A stretch of DNA of 39,710 nucleotides, taken from assembly GCA_947378555.1 (NCBI GenBank), contig CANCKM010000008.1, forward strand, positions 1-39,710, written 5' to 3'. The DNA is from Microbacteriaceae bacterium. GTDB taxonomy: Bacteria > Actinomycetota > Actinomycetes > Actinomycetales > Microbacteriaceae. Numbering within the stretch: the first letter of the stretch is position 1; each line of letters starts with the position of its first letter. Of this stretch, positions 1-9,245 are shown one piece after another. The notes beneath the pieces were generated by a model that was not told where the DNA came from, searched no databases, and saw only the letters and a program-made list of their open reading frames with translations. A program made the translations under genes and the position numbers.

Positions 1-1
1 T

Positions 2-511
2 CCATCGGCTAGCTTCACCGCACCGGGTGGAGATGCGGAATTGCTAGGTGTCTATTTTGCCGACGCCGGGCAGCACCTCGAACATCGCTTGTTTGTTGAT
101 CACGCTGTAGCTAACTGCAAGTCTCGGGTTACCTATAAGGGAGCGCTTCAAGGCGATAAGGCTCACACCGTTTGGGTTGGCGACGTGCTGATTAGAGCAG
201 AGGCCGAGGGAACCGACACCTACGAACTGAACCGCAACCTGTTGCTTACCGATGGGGCCAGAGCCGACTCGGTGCCAAACCTAGAAATCGAGACGGGCCA
301 GATTGCCGGAGCGGGCCACGCAAGTGCAAGCGGTCGCTTCGATGATGAACAACTTTTCTACCTACAGGCCAGGGGCATAACCGAAGGTGAAGCAAGAAGA
401 CTCGTAGTCCGTGGCTTCCTGAACGAAATCATCCAAAAGATTGGCAACCAGGAGATCGAAGAACGACTCATTGCCTCAATCGAAGCCGAGTTGTCGAGGA
501 GTGAAGTTTAA
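2..511 (+). CDS. sufD: SufD, Fe-S cluster scaffold subunit (C-terminal part)
   Basis: Partial gene, open at the window start; the frame runs from base 2 to the TAA at 509-511, about 169 residues. The sequence matches the C-terminal part of the SufB/SufD beta-helix family: the stretch on evading damage of the terminal region ends in the typical acidic helix ('RGITEGEARRLVVRGF' followed by 'EIIQKI'). SufD pairs with SufB and the ATPase SufC in the scaffold that builds [Fe-S] clusters in the cytoplasm. The stop overlaps the ATG of the Rieske gene (TAATG), so the two are translationally coupled. SufB would be expected just upstream, outside the window. SufB rather than SufD is possible in principle, but the order (followed by Rieske and sufC) and sequence favour SufD. 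Confidence 0.9.
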   Translation, partial: PSASFTAPGGDAELLGVYFADAGQHLEHRLFVDHAVANCKSRVTYKGALQGDKAHTVWVGDVLIRAEAEGTDTYELNRNLLLTDGARADSVPNLEIETGQIAGAGHASASGRFDDEQLFYLQARGITEGEARRLVVRGFLNEIIQKIGNQEIEERLIASIEAELSRSEV

Positions 512-825
512 TGGCGCTTAGAATCTGCAAGGTTGAAGACATCCCGCTGGGAAAAAGCATTCGCGTGAAGGTCGGCGATGTTGCAATCGCCATCGTGAGA
601 ACCCCCAACGGTGAAGTTAAGGCCATCAACGACCTTTGCTCTCACGGTGAAATCTCACTTAGCGAGGGCTTCGTCGACAACGAAACCATCGAGTGCTGGG
701 CACACGGCGCCAAGTTTTCCTTGGAAACTGGAGCCCCACTTAGCCTTCCAGCTTATGAACCCGTCCCCGTCTATGACATCCTGATCGAGAATGACGAAAT
801 CTTCCTCGACTACGATCCCGCCTAA
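511..825 (+). CDS. Rieske [2Fe-2S] ferredoxin of the suf operon
   Basis: 104-residue soluble ferredoxin of the non-haem-oxygenase Rieske type. Both ligand pairs are present: C43-S-H45 and C62-W-A-H65, spaced as in the family, so it should bind one [2Fe-2S] cluster through two Cys and two His. There is no membrane segment or oxygenase domain. It starts at an ATG that shares a base with the sufD stop and is followed 21 bases later by sufC. A Rieske ferredoxin between sufD and sufC is a recurrent arrangement in actinobacteria; the partner is not established. Its likely job is electron supply during cluster assembly or to an oxygenase encoded elsewhere; this is inference from position. Confidence 0.9.
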   Translation: MALRICKVEDIPLGKSIRVKVGDVAIAIVRTPNGEVKAINDLCSHGEISLSEGFVDNETIECWAHGAKFSLETGAPLSLPAYEPVPVYDILIENDEIFLDYDPA

Positions 826-846
826 CCCAAAACGAGAGCCAAAATA

Positions 847-1599
847 ATGTCGATTCTTCAAATCAAAAACCTTCATGTCTCGGTTTCCACCGATCAGGGC
901 AAAAAAGAGATTCTTCGCGGAGTGGATCTAACCATTCGCAGCGGTGAGACCCACGCCATCATGGGACCAAACGGTTCTGGCAAATCAACTCTCGCCTATT
1001 CAATCGCCGGGCACCCAAAATACGAGGTCACCGAGGGTGAGATCCTCTTGGATGGCGAAAACGTTCTAGAGATGTCAGTTGACGAGCGAGCTCGAGCCGG
1101 ATTGTTCTTGGCCATGCAGTACCCGGTTGAGATTCCGGGAGTCAGCGTCTCAAACTTCCTACGCACAGCAAAGACCGCAATCACCGGCGAGGCCCCTGCT
1201 CTTCGAACCTGGGTCAAAGAGGTACGCGAGTCGATGGAAGCCCTGCGCATGGACAAGAGCTTTACCGAGCGCAACGTCAATGAAGGATTCTCCGGTGGAG
1301 AAAAGAAACGCCACGAAATTTTGCAGCTCGACCTTCTTAAGCCAAGATTTGCGATTTTGGACGAAACCGACTCGGGATTAGACGTTGACGCGCTCAAGGT
1401 TGTTTCAGAGGGAGTCAACCGAGCCAAAGCCGCAACCGAGTTTGGTGTTCTGCTGATCACTCACTACACCAGAATCCTCAAGTACATCAAGCCCGACTTC
1501 GTTCACGTATTTGTGGCTGGTCGAATCGCCGAAGAGGGCGGGCCTGAATTGGCCGAGCGCCTCGAAGCCGAAGGCTACGACCGCTACGTCACGGCATAG
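847..1599 (+). CDS. sufC: SufC, Fe-S assembly ATPase
   Basis: 250-residue ABC-type ATPase that energises the SufBCD scaffold in the cytoplasm; it is not a transporter. Walker A is G40-PNGSGKST, the signature is FSGGEKKR at 148-155 (the SufC form), Walker B ends in D172-E173 followed by TDSGLD, and the switch histidine is H206. The length is normal for SufC. ATG start 21 bases after the Rieske gene; the next gene starts directly after the TAG stop. The other half of the usual actinobacterial suf cluster, the cysteine desulfurase sufS and sufU, is not between this gene and the sufT-like gene. Confidence 0.97.
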   Translation: MSILQIKNLHVSVSTDQGKKEILRGVDLTIRSGETHAIMGPNGSGKSTLAYSIAGHPKYEVTEGEILLDGENVLEMSVDERARAGLFLAMQYPVEIPGVSVSNFLRTAKTAITGEAPALRTWVKEVRESMEALRMDKSFTERNVNEGFSGGEKKRHEILQLDLLKPRFAILDETDSGLDVDALKVVSEGVNRAKAATEFGVLLITHYTRILKYIKPDFVHVFVAGRIAEEGGPELAERLEAEGYDRYVTA

Positions 1600-1929
1600 A
1601 TGTCTGAGACGGAACTCGAACCCGCGGTCTACGACCGGGTTGAGGAAGCTCTCAAGGACGTCATTGACCCAGAAATCGGCGTCAACATCGTTGACCTCGG
1701 TCTGATCTACGGTCTCAAAGAGTCCGAAGATGGCAATCTGCTAATCAACATGACGCTGACCTCAGCCGGTTGCCCACTCACCGACATCATTGAAGAGCAA
1801 ATCGCAGAGGCCTTGGATGGCGTCGTTGAGGCGTTTCGAATCAACTGGGTCTGGATGCCACCATGGGGTTCAGAGAAGATCACCGAGGACGGTCGCGAGC
1901 AAATGCGATCCATCGGATTTTCAATCTAG
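1600..1929 (+). CDS. sufT: SufT-like MIP18/DUF59 Fe-S assembly protein
   Basis: 109-residue MIP18 (DUF59) family protein, thought to help mature or deliver Fe-S clusters. The family pattern is visible: DPEIGVNIVDLGLIY at 23-37, the conserved cysteine C58 in TSAGCPLT, and the C-terminal W-MPPW-GSEKIT motif. The ATG follows the sufC stop with no gap, so it is the last gene of the suf operon, and a strong hairpin terminator begins 12 bases after its stop. PaaD-type phenylacetate proteins belong to the same superfamily, but the suf context argues for the SufT role. Its exact step is inferred from neighbours rather than from the sequence. Confidence 0.9.
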   Translation: MSETELEPAVYDRVEEALKDVIDPEIGVNIVDLGLIYGLKESEDGNLLINMTLTSAGCPLTDIIEEQIAEALDGVVEAFRINWVWMPPWGSEKITEDGREQMRSIGFSI

Positions 1930-1940
1930 GTCTTAAAGAA

Positions 1941-1988
1941 AAAACCCCGTTTCAGAAACTCGACATCCGAGTTCAGAAACGGGGTTTT
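1941..1988. terminator. Bidirectional terminator between sufT-like gene and bioY
   Basis: Inverted repeat: AAAACCCCGTTTC at the left pairs with GAAACGGGGTTTT at the right, extended inward by an imperfect GAAACTCG/CGAGTTC stem. A-tract on the left and T-tract on the right make it usable from both strands, fitting the convergent suf operon and bioY. Confidence 0.9.
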
Positions 1989-1999
1989 ACTTTTTAAAA

Positions 2000-2593
2000 C
2001 TAGCGTTTGATCTTCTTGACGCCTGCCCAAGCTAGCGGAAGAACCGCAGCGGCAAGGGCAATCTTGATACCGTCACCGATAATGAACGGCACGAATCCGG
2101 CGCTCAGGGTGGAAACCAGGTCGTTTGGCAAATCGACACTGCCAAGGAAGACCGAAAGCATTGGAAGACCAACGGCGTAGATGGTTAGGTTGCCAAGCAC
2201 AAAACTGGCGATTACTCCATAGAACTTTTTGTCCCAGCCACGTTCAGCAAACCAGCCAACAACGGCGGCGGCCAAAATGAAGCCGACTAGGTAGCCAAGG
2301 GTTGGGCCGAAAGCCCAGCCGGACTTGGCACCGGTAAAGATCGGCAAGCCGAGGGCGCCAAGCATGACATAGAGCCCCATCGACAATACCGCGCGATTCA
2401 TTCCAAGAGCGCTGGAGACCAACAGCACGGCGAAGGTTTGGCCCGTGATTGGAACCGGCTGCATTGGGATCGAGACCTGAGCGGCAGCTGCTGTAAGAGC
2501 GGTTCCGGTAACCACGAGGGCGAAATCGGCAACCAGGCTGCGTGGGATCAGGCGATCAACGATTGTGGGGTTTGAAGTCAAAAGTAATGACAA
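2000..2593 (-). CDS. bioY: BioY, biotin-binding S component of an ECF transporter
   Basis: 197-residue integral membrane protein of the BioY family, which captures biotin for an energy-coupling-factor transporter. About six hydrophobic segments are visible, with the family hallmarks PMQPVPITGQTFAVLL near residues 43-58 and the GALGLPIF and GPTLGYLVGF stretches. The start is TTG at 2591-2593: it has a clear AAGGAG six bases upstream, and no better start exists. No bioM/bioN (ECF A and T) genes adjoin, so it either works with a shared ECF module or alone, as reported for some solitary BioY. Monocistronic between a terminator and a divergent ABC-F gene. Confidence 0.95.
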   Translation of the reverse strand: MSLLLTSNPTIVDRLIPRSLVADFALVVTGTALTAAAAQVSIPMQPVPITGQTFAVLLVSSALGMNRAVLSMGLYVMLGALGLPIFTGAKSGWAFGPTLGYLVGFILAAAVVGWFAERGWDKKFYGVIASFVLGNLTIYAVGLPMLSVFLGSVDLPNDLVSTLSAGFVPFIIGDGIKIALAAAVLPLAWAGVKKIKR

Positions 2594-2709
2594 AGTTGGC
2601 TCCTTGAAATTTGGCTAGATACAAACTGCTTTACTCGATTGTAGACTAGAGACTTTGGTAGTCGCCCGAGATAAGCGACAAATCCTCACCCTACTTTTTG
2701 GAGTTAGTC

Positions 2710-4308
2710 ATGCTTAACGTGCGCGATGTCGAGATTCGAATCGGCGCTCGTCTGCTGATGAACAATGTTAACTTTCGAGTTGACCGCGGCGACAAGATTG
2801 GTTTGGTCGGTCGAAACGGTGCCGGCAAAACCACATTGACAAAGTTTCTTTCGGGGGAGGGCACACCGAGCGCCGGAGTCATCGAGCGAAGCGGTGAGAT
2901 TGGTTACCTGCCTCAAGACCCGCGCACCGGTGACCCATCGGAACTTGCTCGCACCCGGATTCTGAACGCCAGAGGGCTCGGCGACATCTTGGCAAAGATC
3001 ACCAAGGCCACCGAAGACATGGGCAGCACAGACGAAAAAGTTTATGAAAAGGCCATGAGCCGCTACACCCGACTCGAAGAAGAGTTCCAGGCAGCCGGTG
3101 GCTACGCGGCGGAAGCCGAAGCTGCCGCCATCGCGAGCAATCTAGGACTCAAGGAACAGGTTCTAACTCAACCGTTGTCAACTCTCTCTGGTGGTCAGCG
3201 CAGGAGAATTGAGTTGGCAAGAATCCTGTTTTCTAACGCAGACACCATGTTGCTCGATGAGCCAACTAACCACTTGGACGCCGACTCCGTGGTGTGGCTA
3301 CGCGATTTCCTCAAGGGATACCAGGGTGGCTTGATCGTAATCAGCCACGATGTTGACCTAGTAGAAGAAACAGTAAACCGTGTCTTCTACCTCGACGCCA
3401 ATCGAGCGGTCATCGATGTTTACAACATGGGCTGGCGCGCCTATCAGAAGCAGCGCGAGGCTGACGAGGAACGTCGCAAGCGTGAGCGATCGAACGCCGA
3501 GAAGAAGGCTTCGACACTTCAGTTGCAGGCTGCCAAGTTCGGTGCCAAGGCCTCCAAGGCGGCTTCCGCGCAGCAAATGGTTCGCAGGGCAGAGCGTTTG
3601 TTGAGCGAGCTCGATGATGTTCGAGAAGTCGATCGCGTTGCCAAGATTAAGTTCCCGGATCCAGCGCCTTGTGGGCGAACACCTCTGATGGCTAGCAATC
3701 TGAGCAAGAGCTACGGATCGCTTGAGATTTTCACAGCTGTTGACCTTGCGATTGACAAGGGCTCGAAGGTGGTCATCATCGGGTTGAACGGTGCAGGAAA
3801 AACCACTCTTTTGCGAATGCTCGCCGGTATCGACAAGCCCGACACCGGTCAGATTGAACCGGGCCACGGCCTCAAGATTGGCTACTTTGCCCAAGAGCAC
3901 GAAACGCTAGACGTCAACAAGACGGTGCTGCAGAACATGCAACAGGCAGCTCCTCAGCTTGCCGACACGGACGCACGAAAGGTCCTTGGCTCATTCCTCT
4001 TCAGTGGCGACGATGTTGACAAGCCGGCTGGCGTGCTATCCGGTGGCGAAAAGACTCGCCTCGCTTTGGCATCGCTCGTGGTTTCATCGGCGAACGTGTT
4101 ACTGCTCGACGAACCAACAAACAACCTTGACCCGGCCAGCCGACAGGAAATTCTTCGGGCACTGGCATCGTTCACGGGTGCCGTTATCTTGGTATCTCAC
4201 GACGTTGGCGCGGTATTGGCACTCAACCCGGAAAGGGTTTTGATTCTGCCCGATGGGGTCGAAGATCACTGGAACGACGGATACGCCGAACTAATTTCGC
4301 TTTCCTAA
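2710..4308 (+). CDS. ABC-F family ATPase (ribosome-associated type)
   Basis: 532-residue protein with two ABC domains and no membrane segments, typical of ABC-F factors that act on ribosomes in translation or antibiotic protection. Domain 1: Walker A around K40, LSGGQ at 159-163, Walker B D183-E184 followed by PTNHLD. Domain 2: Walker A lysine K364, LSGGE from 443, D467-E468 followed by PTNNLD. A basic, glutamine-rich linker (about 235-310) corresponds to the ABC-F P-site tip region. The sequence resembles the Rv1473-like group more than EttA. I chose ATG 2710, with GGAG six bases upstream, over the in-frame TTG 2698, which lies on the ribosome site. Substrate or drug specificity cannot be read from the sequence. 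Confidence 0.92.
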   Translation: MLNVRDVEIRIGARLLMNNVNFRVDRGDKIGLVGRNGAGKTTLTKFLSGEGTPSAGVIERSGEIGYLPQDPRTGDPSELARTRILNARGLGDILAKITKATEDMGSTDEKVYEKAMSRYTRLEEEFQAAGGYAAEAEAAAIASNLGLKEQVLTQPLSTLSGGQRRRIELARILFSNADTMLLDEPTNHLDADSVVWLRDFLKGYQGGLIVISHDVDLVEETVNRVFYLDANRAVIDVYNMGWRAYQKQREADEERRKRERSNAEKKASTLQLQAAKFGAKASKAASAQQMVRRAERLLSELDDVREVDRVAKIKFPDPAPCGRTPLMASNLSKSYGSLEIFTAVDLAIDKGSKVVIIGLNGAGKTTLLRMLAGIDKPDTGQIEPGHGLKIGYFAQEHETLDVNKTVLQNMQQAAPQLADTDARKVLGSFLFSGDDVDKPAGVLSGGEKTRLALASLVVSSANVLLLDEPTNNLDPASRQEILRALASFTGAVILVSHDVGAVLALNPERVLILPDGVEDHWNDGYAELISLS

Positions 4309-4326
4309 CAACAAACGATGGATGCG

Positions 4327-5154
4327 CTACTCGGCCCCGAGGGCTGCGTCCTCGGCGGCGTTATCGGCATCCCCGGGCTGACGGCGGCGCTTTGGCGTGT
4401 AGGTGGAATCGGCCTGAGATCTTCGAATCCTGATCTCTTGTCTGATTCCCCAGCCGAGAGCAATAAAAGCCATTACCCCAAAGGCTAGCCACTGAAACGC
4501 GTAGCTGAGATGATTCCCCTCATCGATCTCGGGCTTGGAAACGGAAACCGGATAACTCTTGCTGGCTGGGCTCTCGGTGCGAAGTCGAAGGTAAATCTTT
4601 GTGAAAAAATCCGAGCCGGTGACCGAACTAAGTCTCTTCATCTCGGCGAGGTCGATTGACGGTATTTGACCAGTTGGGGCTCCGCGATCCAACTTGGGTT
4701 CACCCAGCCGGATTCGCCCAGTAAGCAGGAGGTGTTCACCGGTGGGTAGTGGCACAACGTCTGGGTAGTCCTGTTTGTTGCCAGTTGCCAGCCAACCACG
4801 CTCGATAACGATGGTGGCACCCTCATCGGTTTGGAATGGAACCAGTTCTAGAAAGCCGGGTTGCCCGTTATTTGGTCGGTTGCGCACCAGGGTCAGGTCT
4901 TTGATGAGATAGTGACCGGAAACCGAAGCGCTGCGCCACTCGTTTTCGAGGTTGAAGAGCCCGTCAGCGCTAGCGAACTTGGAAAGGGGCGCTGCTGGCA
5001 GGTCGTAGTTTCGCTCGATTTTGTGTATGAAGGCCAGCTTCTCGCCACGGCGATTCAACTGCCAGTTGGCGAGCAAAACGCAGGCTACGGCAAAAAGACT
5101 GGCCACCAGTAGCCACGCAACCCAGCGTCGCCAGGACTTGCTCAGATATTTCAT
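4327..5154 (-). CDS. SURF1 family protein (cytochrome oxidase assembly)
   Basis: 275-residue SURF1-family membrane protein; the family assists haem insertion in aa3-type cytochrome c oxidase. It has the two-helix layout: an N-terminal membrane segment (about 12-30) followed by W31-Q-L-N-R-R, a long extracytoplasmic domain with the ERGWL motif at 118-122, and a C-terminal segment introduced by H215-LSY-AFQW. The C-terminal 35 residues are a charged tail. Its ATG overlaps the stop of the upstream zinc-ribbon gene by four bases (ATGA), so the two are coupled. Its 3' end faces the ABC-F gene with 18 bases between. Confidence 0.93.
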   Translation of the reverse strand: MKYLSKSWRRWVAWLLVASLFAVACVLLANWQLNRRGEKLAFIHKIERNYDLPAAPLSKFASADGLFNLENEWRSASVSGHYLIKDLTLVRNRPNNGQPGFLELVPFQTDEGATIVIERGWLATGNKQDYPDVVPLPTGEHLLLTGRIRLGEPKLDRGAPTGQIPSIDLAEMKRLSSVTGSDFFTKIYLRLRTESPASKSYPVSVSKPEIDEGNHLSYAFQWLAFGVMAFIALGWGIRQEIRIRRSQADSTYTPKRRRQPGDADNAAEDAALGAE

Positions 5155-5393
5155 TCCACCGCTCTCGACTCGAGAAAAAGTCCTCGCGTCGATAAATATT
5201 CAACCAGAAACTCGCGATGTATGAGGCAGGCCGACCAAACTTTGGTGCGACCCTCGGCGTGGATTTTCGGATTCCTCCAAAGAAGTCGGTACTCGGCAGG
5301 TTCTGAGCAATTAGCCCGAGAGCACTTATTTTGCTGCAACGAGCCGCCAAACAAACTAGTTCCCGTTGTCGGTTTTGGCGTTTGTGAACGCAT
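5151..5393 (-). CDS. Small zinc-ribbon-like protein upstream of SURF1
   Basis: Up to 80 residues. Function unknown; homologues recalled from actinobacterial genomes are sometimes mislabelled 'acetone carboxylase'. The core reads C24-x4-C29 ... WRNPKIH ... W-x-AC56-x2-H59, a spacing that would suit one zinc ion. No membrane segment. It is coupled to SURF1 by a four-base overlap. The first ATG (5391-5393) overlaps the DUF3099 gene by 38 bases and has no clear ribosome site; in-frame TTG codons just after the DUF3099 stop would remove residues 1-13 or more and keep all ligands, so the true start is uncertain. Confidence 0.7.
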   Translation of the reverse strand: MRSQTPKPTTGTSLFGGSLQQNKCSRANCSEPAEYRLLWRNPKIHAEGRTKVWSACLIHREFLVEYLSTRGLFLESRAVE

Positions 5394-5664
5394 CTGCTGA
5401 AATGACCAACTTTGGTGCTTCCACCTTGGTCAGCTGCTCTCCGGGCTGACCAAGCCCCTGAGCGTTAGCAATCACAACCGCGAAATAGGGAAGGAATATT
5501 GAGCCCGCAAAAAATACCCACATCAGCCACCCCTGAACCGTAACCGCCAGGACGATGCACACAACTCTCACGCCCATGGCAACTAGATATTTAATCATTC
5601 GAGCGCGACGCTCGATTTCTGGAGAGACCGCCACGGAGGTGACGCTTTGTGTTCTGGATGCCAC
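5356..5664 (-). CDS. DUF3099 membrane protein
   Basis: 102 residues from the chosen start; DUF3099 family, function unknown, found in actinobacteria. Two membrane segments are visible at about 27-45 and 47-66 with the family pattern GVRVVCIVLAV and GSIFLPYFAVVIAN. An N-terminal SVAVSPE-type stretch precedes them and the tail is cytosolic-like and acidic/polar. I chose GTG 5662-5664 because GAAGG sits five bases upstream; a GTG at 5706 or a TTG at 5757 would extend it, the latter to three bases from fabG's ATG. It overlaps the zinc-ribbon gene downstream and probably shares its transcript with SURF1. Confidence 0.72.
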   Translation of the reverse strand: MASRTQSVTSVAVSPEIERRARMIKYLVAMGVRVVCIVLAVTVQGWLMWVFFAGSIFLPYFAVVIANAQGLGQPGEQLTKVEAPKLVISADAFTNAKTDNGN

Positions 5665-5714
5665 TGATACCTTCGATTCGTAAGCTCGGCTAGCGCTAGA
5701 CTTCACTTGTCTAA

Positions 5715-6470
<756 letters not shown>

Positions 6471-6525
6471 ATTCTTTTAGTAGTTTTAAGTAAAGTTCCT
6501 CCAAACCACCAAACAAAGGAAAACC

Positions 6526-7293
6526 ATGGGCATTCTTGAGGGTAAAAAAATCCTTGTAACCGGTGTTCTCACCGAAGCCTCAATCGCATTCACCGTTGCT
6601 CGACTGGCGCAGGAGGAAGGCGCTGAGATTGTTCTGTCGTCATTTGGACGCATGTTGCCAATCACCACGAAGATTGCGGAACGCTTGCCAAAGCCTTGTG
6701 CCGTCATCGAACTTGACGCAACCAACCCGGACGACCTCGAAGCTCTCGAGTCTCGCGTGCGCGAACACCTTCCTCACCTAGATGGTTTGGTTCACGCAAT
6801 TGCTTTCGCACCACAGACTGCCCTCGGTGGTAACTTCTTGGAAACCCCCTGGTCAGACGTTGCCACAGCGGTCGAGGTTTCGGCATACTCGCTCAAATCG
6901 ATCACAATGGCTGCCAAGCCACTGCTCAAGAACCCTTCATCGGTTGTTGGGCTGACTTTTGACGCCACGGTCTCCTGGCCGGTCTACGACTGGATGGGTG
7001 TTGCCAAGGCGGCATTTGAGGCAACCTCTCGCTACCTGGCCCGCTACCTCGGCAAGGATGGTATCCGCGTCAACCTAATCTCGGCCGGTCCACTTCGCAC
7101 CACGGCAGCCAAGGGAATCCCAGGATTCGCGACGATGGAAGAGCTTTGGACTGACCGAGCTCCACTCGGTTGGAACCTGACCGACACCGAAGCCGCGGCT
7201 CGTGGCATCATCGCTCTACTTTCAGACTGGTTCCCAGCAACCACCGGTGAAATGATTCACGTCGATGGTGGTCTGCACTCCACCGGAGCGTAA
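6526..7293 (+). CDS. fabI: Enoyl-ACP reductase FabI (InhA-like)
   Basis: 255-residue NADH-dependent enoyl-ACP reductase completing each elongation cycle. It starts with the InhA-like MGILEGKKILVTGV; the catalytic pair is Y154 and K161 (YDWMGVAK), with F145 matching InhA F149. The substrate loop between GPLRT and RAPLGWN is about ten residues shorter than in InhA, as in ordinary FabI. The motif that is HSIGF in InhA reads H90-AIAF, so the position of InhA Ser94 is alanine (A91). ATG with AAAGGA six bases upstream; a perfect hairpin terminator follows. Function is firm; long-chain specialisation as in mycobacteria is not implied. Confidence 0.95.
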   Translation: MGILEGKKILVTGVLTEASIAFTVARLAQEEGAEIVLSSFGRMLPITTKIAERLPKPCAVIELDATNPDDLEALESRVREHLPHLDGLVHAIAFAPQTALGGNFLETPWSDVATAVEVSAYSLKSITMAAKPLLKNPSSVVGLTFDATVSWPVYDWMGVAKAAFEATSRYLARYLGKDGIRVNLISAGPLRTTAAKGIPGFATMEELWTDRAPLGWNLTDTEAAARGIIALLSDWFPATTGEMIHVDGGLHSTGA

Positions 7294-7309
7294 GTCTCTC
7301 GATTCAAAG

Positions 7310-7343
7310 AAAAAGCACGCAACCGGTCGGTTGCGTGCTTTTT
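7310..7343. terminator. Bidirectional terminator between fabI and serB
   Basis: A perfect 15-bp inverted repeat, AAAAAGCACGCAACC (7310-7324) and GGTTGCGTGCTTTTT (7329-7343), with a four-base loop. It is flanked by A and T tracts and lies between convergent genes. Confidence 0.95.
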
Positions 7344-7367
7344 CGTTTCCTAGGAGGAATCCGCAGA

Positions 7368-8000
7368 CTAGGAGCTGATTATTGGTATCAGCTGGGCCAA
7401 ATCATCGCCGTGGATCACGATGCTGGCCAAATCTCGAACCACCGGTTTGGCGTTGAAGGCAACTGAAAGCGCTGCGTGGCGCATCATTTCAAGATCGTTT
7501 GCTCCATCGCCCACGGCAATGGTTTGATGCGACGCAACTCCGGATTGCGCGGCCCACTCATCCAAAGCCTCGGCCTTTGCCGTTTTATCGATAATATTTC
7601 CCGACACGCGCCCGGTCAATTTGCCGTCGATAACTTCGAGTTCATTGGCGCGCCAGTAATCGAGGTTGAGTCTTTTGGCTAGGGGATTGAGCAGTTGGTT
7701 AAACCCACCCGAGACCGCCCCAACCAGCCCACCATTGGCGTGAATCGCCGCAATCAGTTGCTCTGCACCGGTTGACACCCGAATCTGTTGCAACGCCCGG
7801 TCGAATATCTGTTCAGAAAGCCCCTCAAGCGTCGCTACACGCGCTATCAGGCTCTCGGTGAAGTCCAGCTCGCCAGCCATGGCGCGTTCGGTCACAGCCG
7901 CAACCTGCTCGCGAACCCCGGCAAAGTCAGCGAGCAGTTCAATGACCTCGTCTTGAATCAGGGTCGAATCAACATCAAAAACAACAAGCAGGCGACTCAC
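7368..8000 (-). CDS. serB: Phosphoserine phosphatase SerB
   Basis: 210-residue HAD phosphatase. The nucleophile motif is D9-V-D11-ST, motif II is AVSGGF, and motif III/IV is [10 protein letters not shown]. The DVDST, SGGF and GDGANDL set is the SerB pattern for hydrolysing phosphoserine in serine synthesis. It lacks the N-terminal ACT domain found in mycobacterial SerB, so it is the short form. The GTG start overlaps the glgC stop (GTGA), so it is translated from the glgC transcript. Linking serine synthesis to glycogen synthesis here is a matter of gene order; no functional link is shown. Confidence 0.93.
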   Translation of the reverse strand: MSRLLVVFDVDSTLIQDEVIELLADFAGVREQVAAVTERAMAGELDFTESLIARVATLEGLSEQIFDRALQQIRVSTGAEQLIAAIHANGGLVGAVSGGFNQLLNPLAKRLNLDYWRANELEVIDGKLTGRVSGNIIDKTAKAEALDEWAAQSGVASHQTIAVGDGANDLEMMRHAALSVAFNAKPVVRDLASIVIHGDDLAQLIPIISS

Positions 8001-9238
8001 GGAGTGACTAGAACGCCTTTACCAACCACGGTGATTCCGGAATCGGTGACTGTGAAGCCTCGGTCGAGGTCTCTTTGCTTGTCAACGCCGATGGATGCAC
8101 CATCTGCAACCACAACGCTCTTGTCGAGAATCGCCTTGCGAACCGTTGCATCGCGACCGACGAGCACTCCATCAAGCAACACCGAGTCGGTAATTAGCGC
8201 CCTAGAGTGAACCCGAACGTTTGGCGAGAGCACGCTGCGCTCGACGATGCCACCCGAAACCACTGTGCCAAGGGAAACGATTGAGTCAGTTGTACGACCC
8301 TGATTACCCTCACCATCGTGCACGAACTTGGCTGGCGGCAGGTTGATTTGCTGCGTGAAAATCGGCCATTCGGAGTTGTAAAGATTGAAGACCGGCATGA
8401 CCGAAATAAGGTCCATGTGGGCGTCGTAGTAGGAGTCAAGAGTTCCAACATCGCGCCAGTACGAGTGGTCTCGATCAGTTGAACCGGGAATCTCGTTGAA
8501 GGTGAAGTCATAGACCCCGGCGTCCTCGCGGGCAACCATGTATGGGACGATGTCGCCACCCATGTCGTGCTCTGAGTCGTCAAGGGTTCCATCGTGCTCG
8601 ATTGCGTCGATCAGGGCCTGAGCCGTAAAAACGTAGTTACCCATTGACGCCAGAACCTCGCCGGGGGATTCGAGTAGCCCCTTCGGGTCGCTTGGCTTTT
8701 CGAGGAAAGCCGAGATTTTGGTTGGATCCTGATCATCGATTTCGATCACGCCGAACTGGTTAGCCAGCTCGAGCGGCTGGCGAATAGCCGCGACCGTAAC
8801 TCCTCGCCCGGATTTGATGTGTGCCTGAATCATCTGATCGAAGTCCATGCGATAAACGTGGTCGGCACCGACCACAACGACGATGTCTGGGCGCTCGTCA
8901 CCAAGCAGGTTCATGCTCTGCAAAATGGCGTCGGCACTGCCACTGAACCACCGTTTTCCAAGCCGCTGCTGCGCAGGAACCGAGGCCACGTATGACCCCA
9001 AGAGTGGCGACATTCTCCAGGTGAGCGATATGTGACGGTCCAAACTGTGTGATTTGTACTGGGTGAGCACCACAATTCTGCGCAGTCCAGAGTTGATCAA
9101 ATTCGAGAGTGCGAAGTCGATAAGTCGATAGCTACCACCAAACGGAACCGCCGGTTTTGCCCGATCCGCAGTCAACGGCATCAAGCGTTTTCCCTCGCCA
9201 CCGGCAAGGACCATTCCAAAGACTCTAAGTGCACTCAT
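7997..9238 (-). CDS. glgC: Glucose-1-phosphate adenylyltransferase GlgC
   Basis: 413 residues from the chosen start. GlgC makes ADP-glucose from ATP and glucose-1-phosphate, the activated sugar for glycogen. The nucleotide motif is [11 protein letters not shown] at 13-23, with GADHVYRMD and the FLEKP and SYWRDVGT motifs further on, then a C-terminal left-handed beta-helix region. I chose ATG 9236-9238 ([14 protein letters not shown]). A longer frame begins with TTG at 9268, but that codon lies within a purine-rich run and has no ribosome site. TAACAT seven bases upstream suggests a leaderless start. It is divergent from glgA and coupled to serB. Confidence 0.96.
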   Translation of the reverse strand: MSALRVFGMVLAGGEGKRLMPLTADRAKPAVPFGGSYRLIDFALSNLINSGLRRIVVLTQYKSHSLDRHISLTWRMSPLLGSYVASVPAQQRLGKRWFSGSADAILQSMNLLGDERPDIVVVVGADHVYRMDFDQMIQAHIKSGRGVTVAAIRQPLELANQFGVIEIDDQDPTKISAFLEKPSDPKGLLESPGEVLASMGNYVFTAQALIDAIEHDGTLDDSEHDMGGDIVPYMVAREDAGVYDFTFNEIPGSTDRDHSYWRDVGTLDSYYDAHMDLISVMPVFNLYNSEWPIFTQQINLPPAKFVHDGEGNQGRTTDSIVSLGTVVSGGIVERSVLSPNVRVHSRALITDSVLLDGVLVGRDATVRKAILDKSVVVADGASIGVDKQRDLDRGFTVTDSGITVVGKGVLVTP

Positions 9239-9245
9239 ATCTGGA

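Noticed and set aside
996-1460. Long opposite-strand open frame inside sufC
   Set aside because: It is a shadow of sufC codon usage: no ribosome site and no recognisable domain; many similar frames elsewhere were dropped for the same reason.
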